Made by a program: the position numbers and the translations under genes. A DNA stretch of 64,000 nt, taken from assembly GCA_038230215.1 (NCBI GenBank), contig JBBRNR010000005.1, forward strand, positions 186,001-250,000. The letters are read 5' to 3'. The notes beneath the pieces were generated by a model. It did no database searches, was not told the DNA's origin, and saw only the letters and a list, made by a program, of their open reading frames with translations. The DNA is from DASVRZ01 sp038230215. GTDB lineage: Bacteria > Verrucomicrobiota > Verrucomicrobiia > Chthoniobacterales > DASVRZ01. Positions 33,648 through 41,983 of the stretch are shown here, in pieces. How positions within the stretch are numbered: the first letter of the stretch is position 1; the number at the start of each line of letters is the position of its first letter.

Positions 33648-34403
33648 GTGATTTTGGAATTTACCCGTCGGCCCTGCCAATCTGCGACGCATTGGCTCGC
33701 GAGATGGCTGCCTGATTTGGTGCAAATCGGGCTGATTTTTTGCCTGACCACCGGCAGTCTGCCGGTCCCAACGGCGGCGGCGGAGGAAAATGGGGCGGCA
33801 TTTTCCGAGTTCGACGACTGGTGGCAGGTCTATACAACGGTCGCCGCGTCGGAGCGTCCGGCCCTGGTGAAAAATGGAGTCGCTCTCGCCAAAGTCCGGC
33901 GTGAAGCGATGCTCAAATTCATCGAGAACGATCCGGCCACCGCCATTCAAAAAGCGTTTGACGAGGAATATCGCAGCGCACTGCCCAAGCCCGTTGCGGA
34001 AAATGTCGAGCTGGATGTGCGCGGTCTGGCGAAACTTACCGTCACCAAAAAAGACGGCACGACACACCGCAAGGTCACGATGGGCAACGAAAGCTGGAAG
34101 GCGTTTCTCTACGGTCCCAGATTGGAGTTGAACTCCCGTGCGGAAATTCCGATCCATGGTGTGACGCTTGCCGGACGCATCGCCGTCGATGGCAGTCCGC
34201 TGGAGCGTTTCCCCAAACGCGAGAGTCTGCTCGCGGTTTTGAAACAGGGCGAGGGCAAGAAAACCTGCCCGATCTGTGGCGAGCCGGGCGTGATTCCTCG
34301 CGCAGTGGGCGACGTTCTCCTCTGGTTCGACACCGAGGAGCATCAGACCGTCTGCGAAAAGGCGCTCATCGAAAAAGAGATGTCGCCCGAAAGCGACGAC
34401 TAG
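33648..34403 (+). CDS. Secreted or anchored unknown protein with a CxxC zinc-ribbon-like site
   Basis: A 251-residue protein starting with GTG. An N-terminal hydrophobic stretch (about residues 24-44) should direct export. The central part is charged and helical, with repeated patterns around RREAMLKFIEND. Near the C-terminus CPICGEPGVIP and a later Cys (TVCEKA) suggest a small metal-binding site. No family is recognised. It is convergent with aspS, with only 3 bases between stops, and divergent from the PHP gene. Confidence 0.65.
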   Translation: MILEFTRRPCQSATHWLARWLPDLVQIGLIFCLTTGSLPVPTAAAEENGAAFSEFDDWWQVYTTVAASERPALVKNGVALAKVRREAMLKFIENDPATAIQKAFDEEYRSALPKPVAENVELDVRGLAKLTVTKKDGTTHRKVTMGNESWKAFLYGPRLELNSRAEIPIHGVTLAGRIAVDGSPLERFPKRESLLAVLKQGEGKKTCPICGEPGVIPRAVGDVLLWFDTEEHQTVCEKALIEKEMSPESDD

Positions 34404-34406
34404 CGG

Positions 34407-36203
34407 CTACTCCTTTTTCTTCGTGCTCTGGATATAGATCTCGCGGAGCAACTTCGGTTCGACTTCCACCGGGCTCTGGGTCATGAGGTCCGTGCCGCGA
34501 TTATTTTTTGGAAACGCGATCACGTCGCGAATGCTCGACGCGCCCACGGCTAACATGACGAAACGGTCGAGTCCCAATGCGATGCCGCCGTGCGGTGGTG
34601 CGCCGAAGCTGAAGGCTCGCAGCAAATGGGCAAACTTCAGTTCCTGCTCCTCAGGCGTGACGCCGAGCACGCCAAACATCTTCGCCTGCAAATCCTTCTC
34701 GTGGATGCGGATCGAGCCGCCGCCGAGTTCCACTCCATTGAGTACGACGTCGTAGGCAATGGCGCGCACTTTGGCGTATTCGCCCGCCTCCAACAGCGCG
34801 ATGTCCTCCGCCTTTGGACGGGTAAATGGGTGATGCACCGCGACCCATTTGTTATCCTCGGGCGAAAATGCCAGCAGCGGAAAATCGACCACCCAAAGAA
34901 AATTCAGAGGCGCGTCGGCAGGCACGAGTTTCATGAGATCGGCAACGCGCAAACGCACACGGCCCAGCACCTCGCAGACGGCCTCCCACTTCAAGTCGGC
35001 TCCAAAAAAGAGCACGTCGCCATCTTCGAAATTCATCCGCGCAGCGAGTGCCGTCTTCTCCTCCTCGGAGAAAAACTTCACGATGGGCGACTCCCAGTTG
35101 CCGTCTTTCAACCGGATGTAAGCCAGCCCTTTCGCGCCAAATTCCGTCTTTACCCACTCCTCCCATTTCTTGAGCTGCTCCTTGCTGAGAGCCTCGGCCG
35201 CGCCTTTGGCGTTAAGCGCTTTGATCGTCCCCTGACCATCGACAATCGAGCGGAAAACCTTGAACTGCGACGCGTGAAAAATATCCACCAAATCCACCAA
35301 CTCGACACCGAAACGCAAGTCGGGTTTGTCGGAGCCGAAGCGGTTCATGGCATCGGCATACGTGATGCGCGGGAACGGCGTCGGGACTTCCACTCCCTTG
35401 GCCTCGCGAAAAACATGGGAGAGCATTCCTTCGGTCAGTGTCTGGATTTCCTCCTCGCCAACGAACGACGCCTCGATGTCGATCTGGGTGAATTCCGGCT
35501 GGCGATCGGCGCGCAAATCCTCATCGCGGAAACAGCGGGCAATCTGAAAATATTTCTCCAGCCCGGCCACTTGCAGGAGCTGTTTGTATTGCTGCGGCGC
35601 CTGCGGCAATGCGTAAAACGAACCCGGCGTGAGCCGCGATGGCACGAGAAAATCGCGCGCTCCTTCCGGAGTCGGGTTCGATAAGATCGGCGTTTCGATC
35701 TCCAGAAAACCGGCCTCATCGAGGTAATCGCGAGTGGCCTTCACGATGCGATGGCGCAGTTTCAGGTTCTCCTGCATGTGCCGCGTCCGCAGATCGAGGT
35801 AGCGATATTCGAGACGGAGATCTTCATTCACCTTCGGGTCATCGAGCGGAAACGGCGGCACGTCGGCCTTGTTCAGCACGGTCAATTCCGCCGCTACCAA
35901 TTCGATGGCACCCGTGTCCAAACGCGAGTTCTCCGTGCCGCTGAGACGGGCGGCGACTTTGCCGGAAACCTGGATGACATCCTCTCCGCGCAATGCATGG
36001 GACTGCTCGGCAATAGCTGGAAATTCCTCGGGTCGAAACACCACCTGGGTGAGCCCATCGCGATCCCGCAAATCGATGAAAATGACGCCGCCATGATCGC
36101 GCCGCGAATTCACCCAACCCGCGAGTTTCACCGTCTGGCCGATGTGTTCCGGGCGCAAAGCCTGGCAAGAGTGGGTGCGGTATTTCTGGCTGTTCTGACT
36201 CAT
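34407..36203 (-). CDS. aspS: Aspartyl-tRNA synthetase
   Basis: A 598-residue class II aminoacyl-tRNA synthetase of the long bacterial type. The N-terminal anticodon-binding OB domain has GWVNSRRDHGGVIFIDLRD; motif 2 is FRDEDLRADRQPEFTQID, the GAD insertion domain follows, and motif 3 is GIALGLDRFVML. The Met at 36203 gives the family-like start MSQNSQKYRTHSC; another Met five codons upstream (36218) is possible. Its upstream region is filled by an array of 21-bp units (36247-36519), which is unusual for a housekeeping gene. Confidence 0.96.
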   Translation of the reverse strand: MSQNSQKYRTHSCQALRPEHIGQTVKLAGWVNSRRDHGGVIFIDLRDRDGLTQVVFRPEEFPAIAEQSHALRGEDVIQVSGKVAARLSGTENSRLDTGAIELVAAELTVLNKADVPPFPLDDPKVNEDLRLEYRYLDLRTRHMQENLKLRHRIVKATRDYLDEAGFLEIETPILSNPTPEGARDFLVPSRLTPGSFYALPQAPQQYKQLLQVAGLEKYFQIARCFRDEDLRADRQPEFTQIDIEASFVGEEEIQTLTEGMLSHVFREAKGVEVPTPFPRITYADAMNRFGSDKPDLRFGVELVDLVDIFHASQFKVFRSIVDGQGTIKALNAKGAAEALSKEQLKKWEEWVKTEFGAKGLAYIRLKDGNWESPIVKFFSEEEKTALAARMNFEDGDVLFFGADLKWEAVCEVLGRVRLRVADLMKLVPADAPLNFLWVVDFPLLAFSPEDNKWVAVHHPFTRPKAEDIALLEAGEYAKVRAIAYDVVLNGVELGGGSIRIHEKDLQAKMFGVLGVTPEEQELKFAHLLRAFSFGAPPHGGIALGLDRFVMLAVGASSIRDVIAFPKNNRGTDLMTQSPVEVEPKLLREIYIQSTKKKE

Positions 36204-36246
36204 AAGGACGGGCACCATAGCAAAAAACCCGATGAATCAAAGAACG

Positions 36247-36519
36247 CATTCACGTTTCCCGGGAACCGCTTTTCGGGCTTGAAGTATCCTCGCACTCCCG
36301 GCAATAACCCCATTCCCGCAGTCAGGAACGGAGGTATTCCAGCGGGAAAGTCCAATCCCGGGGTCGCCCATGGGGTTATTTTCTGGAGGGTGGCCGTTTC
36401 CGGGGTCCGAAATGGATGTATTGGCGAGAGGGTAGCCGTTTCGAGCTCGGTTTGGACAGAAATCGGGCTGGAAATGTCCAAAGCGCGCGTAATGAGGCTG
36501 AACCGGCGGTTTGAACCTT
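36247..36519. repeat. Array of thirteen degenerate 21-bp units (42-bp higher order) upstream of aspS
   Basis: Units begin at 36247, 36268, 36289 and so on every 21 bases to 36499. Alternate units resemble each other: those at 36310, 36352, 36394 and 36436 share a core like CCGTTTCCGGGGTCCGAA, and those at 36331, 36373 and 36415 share GATGTATTGGCGAGAGGGT, so the basic repeat is a 42-bp pair. No indel breaks the phase. The array ends about 44 bases before the aspS start. The 381-base interval from 36219 to 36599 holds no gene I can support. Confidence 0.75.
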
Positions 36520-36599
36520 TTTTTGCCTGAGCCTCATTTCCGGGCCGCGAGAGATGGGCGGGTTGTCTCGTTTGACTCGCCTGCGCGAACGCTCTTCCC

Positions 36600-37295
36600 T
36601 TACGGCTGCCAGGTTTCCGGCTTGTCGAAATCGTCCGGGGTGAGGCTTTCCAAGCGGCGGCGGTCGGCCATGGGGAGTTCGCCGAGGAGCTCCTCGCGCT
36701 GTTCCTGCCAGTTGTGGAGACTTTTGCCAAAGTCGGCTCGCGCTTGCGGCGGGAGCGCGGCCCACCATTCCGGCGGGCGCGATTCGTAGTAGAGGGCCAG
36801 GGCGATGCTGCGGTAGAGCCGGCGGCGTTGCAACTCAGCCATGTGCGCCGTTCCCACCAGGCCCATCTCCTGAAACTCTTCGCTAGGGGCCTCGCCCCGG
36901 CTCATTTTTTCCAGCGCGGCATCCCTCGCAACTTCCAGATCGAGCGCCGTCTGAAGGGCATCGGGCCGAGCGTCGTCACGGAGCTGTTGGATTACGCCCT
37001 CGATGGCGTCAAGAGCGATCGGAATCTCGGCCACGACCGCCACGGCGTCGGCTTGGCGCATAAGGGACTCGTGCTCGGCGACCTCCTCCGCATACTGGCT
37101 GAAGCGCCGGACGAGCGACGAGACATCGACCTCTTCCTCCAGTCGGCCCTCACTGAAGGCAATGAGCTGATCGCAGGCCTCCAGAAAATCGGCAGGGTCG
37201 AGGCCGTTCTCAGCGAGGTTGGCGGCGATGGGCCGAATGGCGTCGCTCATTTTGCGCACCCGCCGGATTAATTTCTCCATCGGATCACTGTCCAT
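36600..37295 (-). CDS. Unknown soluble helical protein
   Basis: A 231-residue, very acidic and Ala/Glu/Arg-rich protein predicted to be almost all helix, without signal peptide, membrane segment or catalytic motif. A second Met is at codon 6. It lies 32 bases after another unknown gene (37328-38068) on the same strand, and the two were probably transcribed together. No recognised family. A structural or DNA-associated role cannot be distinguished. Confidence 0.65.
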   Translation of the reverse strand: MDSDPMEKLIRRVRKMSDAIRPIAANLAENGLDPADFLEACDQLIAFSEGRLEEEVDVSSLVRRFSQYAEEVAEHESLMRQADAVAVVAEIPIALDAIEGVIQQLRDDARPDALQTALDLEVARDAALEKMSRGEAPSEEFQEMGLVGTAHMAELQRRRLYRSIALALYYESRPPEWWAALPPQARADFGKSLHNWQEQREELLGELPMADRRRLESLTPDDFDKPETWQP

Positions 37296-37327
37296 GGCGT
37301 CTGCGGGCGGGGCTCAGTGGAGACTGA

Positions 37328-38068
37328 TTACGAAACCGGGGTCGCTGGCGAAGTCGCTAGCTGATCGGTAACGTCCTCGGCTGGCTCGCCGGGATAGGAC
37401 TTGAAGCGAAAACCTAACTTGCGCAAAAGCCGGCGCTGGCCCGGATCATCCTCGCGGCGGGCCGAGTCGAGGGCATCGTAACGAATCTCGCTCACCAGAA
37501 ACAAAGCGCGTTCATCCTGCGCATCGAGCAAAGTCTGGGCCGCCTGAACTGCTGTGTCGGCGGGGGCTACATCGGCATGTTCCTCTTGCGCGGCGGTGAG
37601 AGTCGATTGCAACTCCGCCGCGCTGGGATTGGCCATCGCGCCATAGCCAGCGGTGGAGCTGGCATCGCCTGCAACGAGCGCCTCGGCGACGCGCTTGAGA
37701 TTGGGCCAGCCCTCCATGTTAGGAGTGTCGCCGGTGGAGTCGAGGCCGTGATTGACTAACACGGCGACATCCTGCTTCTGGCGGCGCGTGCGGCGGCGAA
37801 GGACTTCGATATAATCGCGGGTGGCGACTTCGAGTGTGGCCTTGGCGTCATTGGATTCGCGCACCTCGCGGGAACGATTGCCGAGGGCTTGGGTGAGGCT
37901 GCTAACCAATGGCTCATAGAGTGCAATGAAAGTCGGCAGTGCGGCGAGAGTAGCCGCCTTCACCGGAAGCGGCCGCCCTGCTGTCATCTCATCCGTGGTG
38001 TATTGCCGGGTCTCCTTGAGGATAAAAAGGAGGTCGCCAGGAGCAGTCGCAGGGTCGTAGTAAGGCAT
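37328..38068 (-). CDS. Unknown soluble protein, first of a pair
   Basis: A 246-residue protein rich in Ala, Asp, Glu and Arg, mostly helical, with no signal peptide. The N-terminus PYYDPATAPGDLLFILKE is aromatic. The middle has a TRRQKQDVAVLVNHG stretch and the C-terminus REDDPGQRRLLRKLGFRF. The low-complexity acidic and Thr/Ser-rich ending (TSPATPVS) suggests a flexible tail. No family is recognised; the neighbour at 36600 is its likely partner. Confidence 0.65.
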   Translation of the reverse strand: MPYYDPATAPGDLLFILKETRQYTTDEMTAGRPLPVKAATLAALPTFIALYEPLVSSLTQALGNRSREVRESNDAKATLEVATRDYIEVLRRRTRRQKQDVAVLVNHGLDSTGDTPNMEGWPNLKRVAEALVAGDASSTAGYGAMANPSAAELQSTLTAAQEEHADVAPADTAVQAAQTLLDAQDERALFLVSEIRYDALDSARREDDPGQRRLLRKLGFRFKSYPGEPAEDVTDQLATSPATPVS

Positions 38069-38472
38069 GTTAGTAGGTGGTTAGATGTTAGTGGTTAGGA
38101 AGATTAATTAGGAAAAGACAACGCGCTTATAGGTAAGATCGGGAATGCAGGCAATTATTTTCTAGAGAAATGCGATATTTTCCCTTGATTGAAGCCTTGG
38201 CTTGGCTGGCACGGCCTTGTAATGCAAGGATCATTGAAACTTTATGATTCCTGAGCCCATTGCCATTCGTCGTCAGAAAAATCCAAATTGGGTCGCGTTC
38301 ATAAAAAATAGCTGAATGAACCCTTAAGGAAACAGTTCGCCAGGAATATCTCTGCGTGGCAGCCCTAGGCAAATCGCCGACTAACTGCCGCTGCTTCCTT
38401 ACTCGCCATCGACACTCCTGAAGTCGATAAAATGATTCTCGGCCACCTCCCCATTCACGAAATCGAAACAGA
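38069..38472. other. 404-base interval without a supported gene
   Basis: The interval is AT-richer than its surroundings near 38070-38200. A short plus-strand frame near 38390-38476 ends in ILGHLPIHEIETD and a stop right at the end of the HicB-like gene; it looks like the tail of a lost gene but is too short to identify. I see no tRNA, clear terminator or 21-bp phasing here. Confidence 0.4.
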
Positions 38473-38751
38473 CTAAACTGCCACTAACTGCCCAGCATCA
38501 TTCAATTGGATTCTCCGGGCAATGCGGGGTTTTTCCTCTTGAAACAAAGTCGGCTCTGCATCAGCCACATTTTCCTGTTCTAGCTCCAAAGCCAAATGCA
38601 GGCGCGTCGAAATCGTGGAGATCATGGAAAGTCGAAAGGCTGCCACCGCATCCTGCTCGGTCTCTCCAAAACCACTAATCCCCAAGTCTTTACAAATGGC
38701 TGTCCACCAACCGTTCTGATTGATGGTAATCAATTCGATGGGTTTTGTCAT
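38473..38751 (-). CDS. HicB-like small protein
   Basis: A 92-residue protein whose first half follows the HicB/UPF0150 fold pattern: a beta strand ELITINQNGWWTAICKDLGI followed by SGFGETEQDAVAAF and a helix. HicB proteins are antitoxins that partner a small HicA toxin. No hicA is adjacent, and the C-terminal part does not show a clear DNA-binding domain. It begins 6 bases after the stop of the prephenate-dehydratase-like gene, so they are likely co-transcribed. Function as an orphan antitoxin is inference. Confidence 0.7.
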   Translation of the reverse strand: MTKPIELITINQNGWWTAICKDLGISGFGETEQDAVAAFRLSMISTISTRLHLALELEQENVADAEPTLFQEEKPRIARRIQLNDAGQLVAV

Positions 38752-38757
38752 AATAGG

Positions 38758-39603
38758 TTAGTTTGCACGGAAATATTTATCAGAAGCAAGCTGGCTGAGG
38801 TTAATACCCGTGTAAGCCCCGATAAAGAAGCACTTTTTAAGCCTTTTTTCAAGCGCGGGGATAACCTCTGCAAGAGAAAAACGAGAGGCAAGGCTAATTA
38901 TTTCAAAGATTCTGAATTTAACACAAGGGTCTTGGATTACCCAGTTGGTCGTAAAAGCACACCCACGCACAAGTAAAAATTCGATCAAATTTTTCACATC
39001 CTCATCGCAAAAATCCTCAATTCCGATGAGTGCGGAATCGGTATTTTCCAAATCGGGACGGTCGGATTGAATTCGGCAAAACACCGTGACATTGGGCTCT
39101 GTCTGGATGTTGCTCGCCAGAACGGGCACCCCGTACGACGAGGCATATTTGGATCCAATGGCAGCCAAGTGGATGTTGTTCTCCGTTTCTTTTAAGGAAA
39201 GAATGGATGCCGAAGAACTGGAGTAAGTTTTATTTTGGATCACGCCGGGCAAGTTTTTTGAAAGCCATACTGCTGTCTGGGCAAACACAGGCTCAATAGA
39301 GCGGACCTCCTCTATAGTCTGCAAATCTCCAAAGCCATAGAGTGTGTGAGCAATGGGATGAGTTAGCAAATCAGTGACAAACACATCTCTGCGGTGTGCA
39401 TACAAACCCAGTTGGAGTTTAACAATGGAACTGGAATTCGAGTTCTCGAATGGCACCAAGCCAATCGTGCAATCGCGACGCATGACGCTTTCAATTATGT
39501 CTTCAAACTCAGTGCGAAAACATTTTTTATGTTCGGGAAAAGCTATAACAGCCAGTTCGTGACTAAAGTAATATTCAGGACCCAAAAAAACTACGCAAGC
39601 CAT
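38758..39603 (-). CDS. Diverged prephenate-dehydratase-like protein
   Basis: A 281-residue protein. The first 190 residues match the prephenate dehydratase fold: FLGPEYYFSHELAV (usually FLGPEGTFS), GLVPFENSNSSS, AAIGSKYASSYGVPVL and NIQTEPNVTVFCRI, where the family has a catalytic Thr in TRF. Thr is kept but Arg is changed to Val, so normal dehydratase activity is doubtful; related folds include the BacA-type decarboxylase. The C-terminal part is shorter than an ACT domain. The Met at 39603 puts the domain at the very start; another Met lies at 39639. Base composition is more AT-rich than nearby housekeeping genes. Confidence 0.7.
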   Translation of the reverse strand: MACVVFLGPEYYFSHELAVIAFPEHKKCFRTEFEDIIESVMRRDCTIGLVPFENSNSSSIVKLQLGLYAHRRDVFVTDLLTHPIAHTLYGFGDLQTIEEVRSIEPVFAQTAVWLSKNLPGVIQNKTYSSSSASILSLKETENNIHLAAIGSKYASSYGVPVLASNIQTEPNVTVFCRIQSDRPDLENTDSALIGIEDFCDEDVKNLIEFLLVRGCAFTTNWVIQDPCVKFRIFEIISLASRFSLAEVIPALEKRLKKCFFIGAYTGINLSQLASDKYFRAN

Positions 39604-39760
39604 AGGCACAGTCAAATACAGGGCTGCACAATGAGTCAATCTGGAACTCCCGCAATTTCAGGTGGACAATGTCTATCGTCATTGGTGTTTGTGCCTGTTG
39701 ACTCTCTCTCTTCGATCCCAGACTAACTAAACAAAAATCCCGCTCAACCTACATGAATCT

Positions 39761-39777
39761 CTGACGCAAAACGTCAG
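39761..39777. promoter_or_regulatory. Hairpin between groEL and the dehydratase-like gene
   Basis: CTGACG and CGTCAG pair around CAAAA. It lies in the 306-base interval 39604-39909, after the groEL terminator in the direction of groEL transcription, and before the dehydratase-like gene. It may be a second termination or attenuation element. The rest of the interval holds no gene I can support. Confidence 0.3.
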
Positions 39778-39833
39778 GCTTCGGTTGATACGGGACGAAG
39801 TGATATCGCACATCGGCAGCCACTGTGCCACAT

Positions 39834-39867
39834 AACAAAACAACCGGACCCCTTGCGAGGTCCGGTT
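39834..39867 (-). terminator. Rho-independent terminator of groES-groEL
   Basis: AACCGGACC and GGTCCGGTT form a 9-bp stem with an 8-base loop, followed on the minus strand by GTTTTGTT. It lies 43 bases after the groEL stop. Confidence 0.75.
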
Positions 39868-39909
39868 GCAGTTGAGTTTGGTTCGAATGGTTGGTTCGAG
39901 CTGCTGGAC

Positions 39910-41553
39910 TTAGTAGTCCATGCCGCCCATACCGCCCATGCCGCCGCCACCTGGAGGCATCGCCGGGCCGGATTCCTTCGCAGGAAGCTCGGTGATGATC
40001 GCCTCGGTGGTGAGGAGCAGGCCGCTGATCGACGATGCGTGTTGCAGCGCAGAACGAGTGACCTTGGTAGGGTCAACAACGCCAGCTTTGACGAGGTCCA
40101 CGTATTCGCCGGTGGCGACGTTGTAACCTTCGTTGCCAGTGCGTTTTTTGACTTCTGCCACGATGAGCGCGCCTTCCTGGCCTGCGTTATCTGCGAGCTG
40201 GCGAAGCGGGGCTTCGATGGCGCGTTTGATGATCTGCAGACCGATCTCTTCGTCGCCGGTGAGCTTGAGGTTTTCGAGAACCTTTTGAGCGCGGATGAGA
40301 GCGACGCCGCCGCCGGGGACGATGCCTTCTTCAACGGCCGCACGGGTCGCATGGAGGGCGTCTTCGACGCGGGCTTTTTTCTCTTTCATCTCGGTCTCGG
40401 TAGCTGCACCGACGTTGATGACGGCAACACCGCCGGCCAGTTTGGCGAGGCGCTCTTGCAGTTTCTCGCGATCGTAGTCGCTGGTGGTTTCTTCGATTTG
40501 ACGACGGATCTGGTTTACGCGGCCCTGGATGTCGGCAGAAGCGCCTTCGCCTTCGACGATGGTGGTGCTTTCCTTATCAATGGTGACGCGCTTGGTCTTG
40601 CCGAGGTCTTCGATGGTGATCGAGTCGAGCTTGATGCCGAGGTCTTCGGTGATGCAACGGCCACCAGTGAGGATGGCGATGTCTTCCATCATGGCTTTGC
40701 GGCGATCGCCAAATCCTGGAGCCTTGACGGCTGCGATCTGGAGAGTACCACGGAGCTTGTTAACCACGAGAGTCGCGAGGGCTTCGCCTTCGACGTCTTC
40801 CGCGATGATGAGCAATGGACGGCCCGTCTTGGCGACTTTCTCAAGGATTGGGAGCAAGTCTTTCAAGCTGCTGATTTTCTTCTCGAAGATGAGGATGTAA
40901 GCGTTCTCGAGAGAGACTTCCATCGACTCAGCGTTGGTGACGAAGTAAGGCGAGAGATAACCCTTATCGAATTGCATACCTTCGACGACGTCGAGGCTGG
41001 TTTCGATGGATTTAGCTTCCTCAACAGTGATCGTTCCGTCCTTGCCAACTTTGTCCATGGCATCAGCGATAATCTCGCCAATGGTGGTGTCCCAGTTGGC
41101 GGAGACGGTGGCAACCTGGGCGATTTCCTTGCGGTCGGTGACCTTCACGGAAATGCGAGCGAGTTCGGCAACAATGGCTTCAACAGCCTTGTTGATACCG
41201 CGCTGCAAGCTAGTCGGGTTAGCCCCAGCGGTGACGTTCTTGAGGCCTTCTTTGTAGATGGCTTCAGCGAGAACGGTCGCTGTGGTGGTGCCGTCGCCAG
41301 CGATGTCGCTAGTTTTGCTAGCTACTTCGCGAACGAGCTGCGCGCCCATGTTTTCGTAAGGGCACTCGAGTTCGATTTCCTTGGCCACGGTGACACCGTC
41401 TTTGGTGATGGTCGGGCTGCCGAATTTCTTGTCGAGGATGACGTTGCGACCGCTAGGTCCTAGGGTTGCCTTGACGGCTTTCGCGAGTTTTTCAACGCCG
41501 CGAAGCAGTGCGTGACGAGCTGCCTCGTCGAATAGTAGTTGTTTAGATGCCAT
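39910..41553 (-). CDS. groEL: Chaperonin GroEL (60 kDa)
   Basis: A 547-residue chaperonin that forms the double-ring folding chamber with GroES. Family motifs include ATLGPSGRNV, ITKDGVTVAKEI, SDIAGDGTTTATVLAEAI, APGFGDRRKAMMEDIA, EEGIVPGGGVALIRA and the flexible GGM-rich C-terminal tail ending GGMGGMDY. Length is normal. groES lies 36 bases upstream. No CIRCE (HrcA) operator is visible between groES and dnaK. Confidence 0.98.
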   Translation of the reverse strand: MASKQLLFDEAARHALLRGVEKLAKAVKATLGPSGRNVILDKKFGSPTITKDGVTVAKEIELECPYENMGAQLVREVASKTSDIAGDGTTTATVLAEAIYKEGLKNVTAGANPTSLQRGINKAVEAIVAELARISVKVTDRKEIAQVATVSANWDTTIGEIIADAMDKVGKDGTITVEEAKSIETSLDVVEGMQFDKGYLSPYFVTNAESMEVSLENAYILIFEKKISSLKDLLPILEKVAKTGRPLLIIAEDVEGEALATLVVNKLRGTLQIAAVKAPGFGDRRKAMMEDIAILTGGRCITEDLGIKLDSITIEDLGKTKRVTIDKESTTIVEGEGASADIQGRVNQIRRQIEETTSDYDREKLQERLAKLAGGVAVINVGAATETEMKEKKARVEDALHATRAAVEEGIVPGGGVALIRAQKVLENLKLTGDEEIGLQIIKRAIEAPLRQLADNAGQEGALIVAEVKKRTGNEGYNVATGEYVDLVKAGVVDPTKVTRSALQHASSISGLLLTTEAIITELPAKESGPAMPPGGGGMGGMGGMDY

Positions 41554-41589
41554 AATAGTTAGATTCGAGTTAGATAGAATTGTTAGAGG

Positions 41590-41883
41590 TTAGCCAATGA
41601 TGCCGAGGATGTCGTCCTCACGCATGATGAGGTAGTTTTCGCCATCGATTTTGATCTCGGTGCCGCCGTATTTGCTGATGAGAACTTTGTCGCCAACTTT
41701 GACGGTGAATTCAGATTTGACGCCGTCTTCATTGGTTCTGCCAGTGCCGAGGGCAACGATGGTGCCTTCCTGGGGTTTTTCTTTTGCGGTATCGGGGATG
41801 ATGATGCCGCCTTTTTTGACTTCTTTTTCTTCAAGCGGCTGCACGATGACGCGGTCGCTGAGTGGTTTTACGTTGATTGCCAT
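41590..41883 (-). CDS. groES: Co-chaperonin GroES (10 kDa)
   Basis: A 97-residue lid protein for GroEL. It begins NVKPLSDRVIVQPLEEKE, has the mobile loop GGIIIPDTAKEKPQEG, and ends with KIDGENYLIMREDDILGIIG. It starts the groES-groEL operon; its promoter must lie in the roughly 50 bases between the dnaK terminator and its start, or it is read from dnaK. Confidence 0.98.
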   Translation of the reverse strand: MAINVKPLSDRVIVQPLEEKEVKKGGIIIPDTAKEKPQEGTIVALGTGRTNEDGVKSEFTVKVGDKVLISKYGGTEIKIDGENYLIMREDDILGIIG

Positions 41884-41933
41884 AACTAGGATTTTATTTC
41901 CGTGTTGGGTTGTTGTGTTTTGTTGGTTTGCCT

Positions 41934-41967
41934 AACAAAACCGAGCGAATGGCTGGCACTCGCGCGG
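41934..41967 (-). terminator. Terminator of dnaK
   Basis: On the minus strand CCGCGCGAGTG and CATTCGCTCGG pair with one mismatch and one G-T around CCAGC, followed by TTTTGTT. It lies 17 bases after the dnaK stop and separates dnaK from groES. Confidence 0.7.
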
Positions 41968-41983
41968 TTGAAAGTTAGATAAA

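Noticed and set aside
36200..36730. Minus-strand open frame across the aspS upstream array
   Set aside because: It overlaps two real genes in other frames; the heptad pattern follows from the DNA period.
38390..38476. Short plus-strand coding remnant ending in HEIETD
   Set aside because: Too short, no start or family match; kept only as a note in the interval entry.
39853..41463. 536-codon open frame opposite groEL
   Set aside because: Antisense shadow of the strongly biased groEL codons; no family features.
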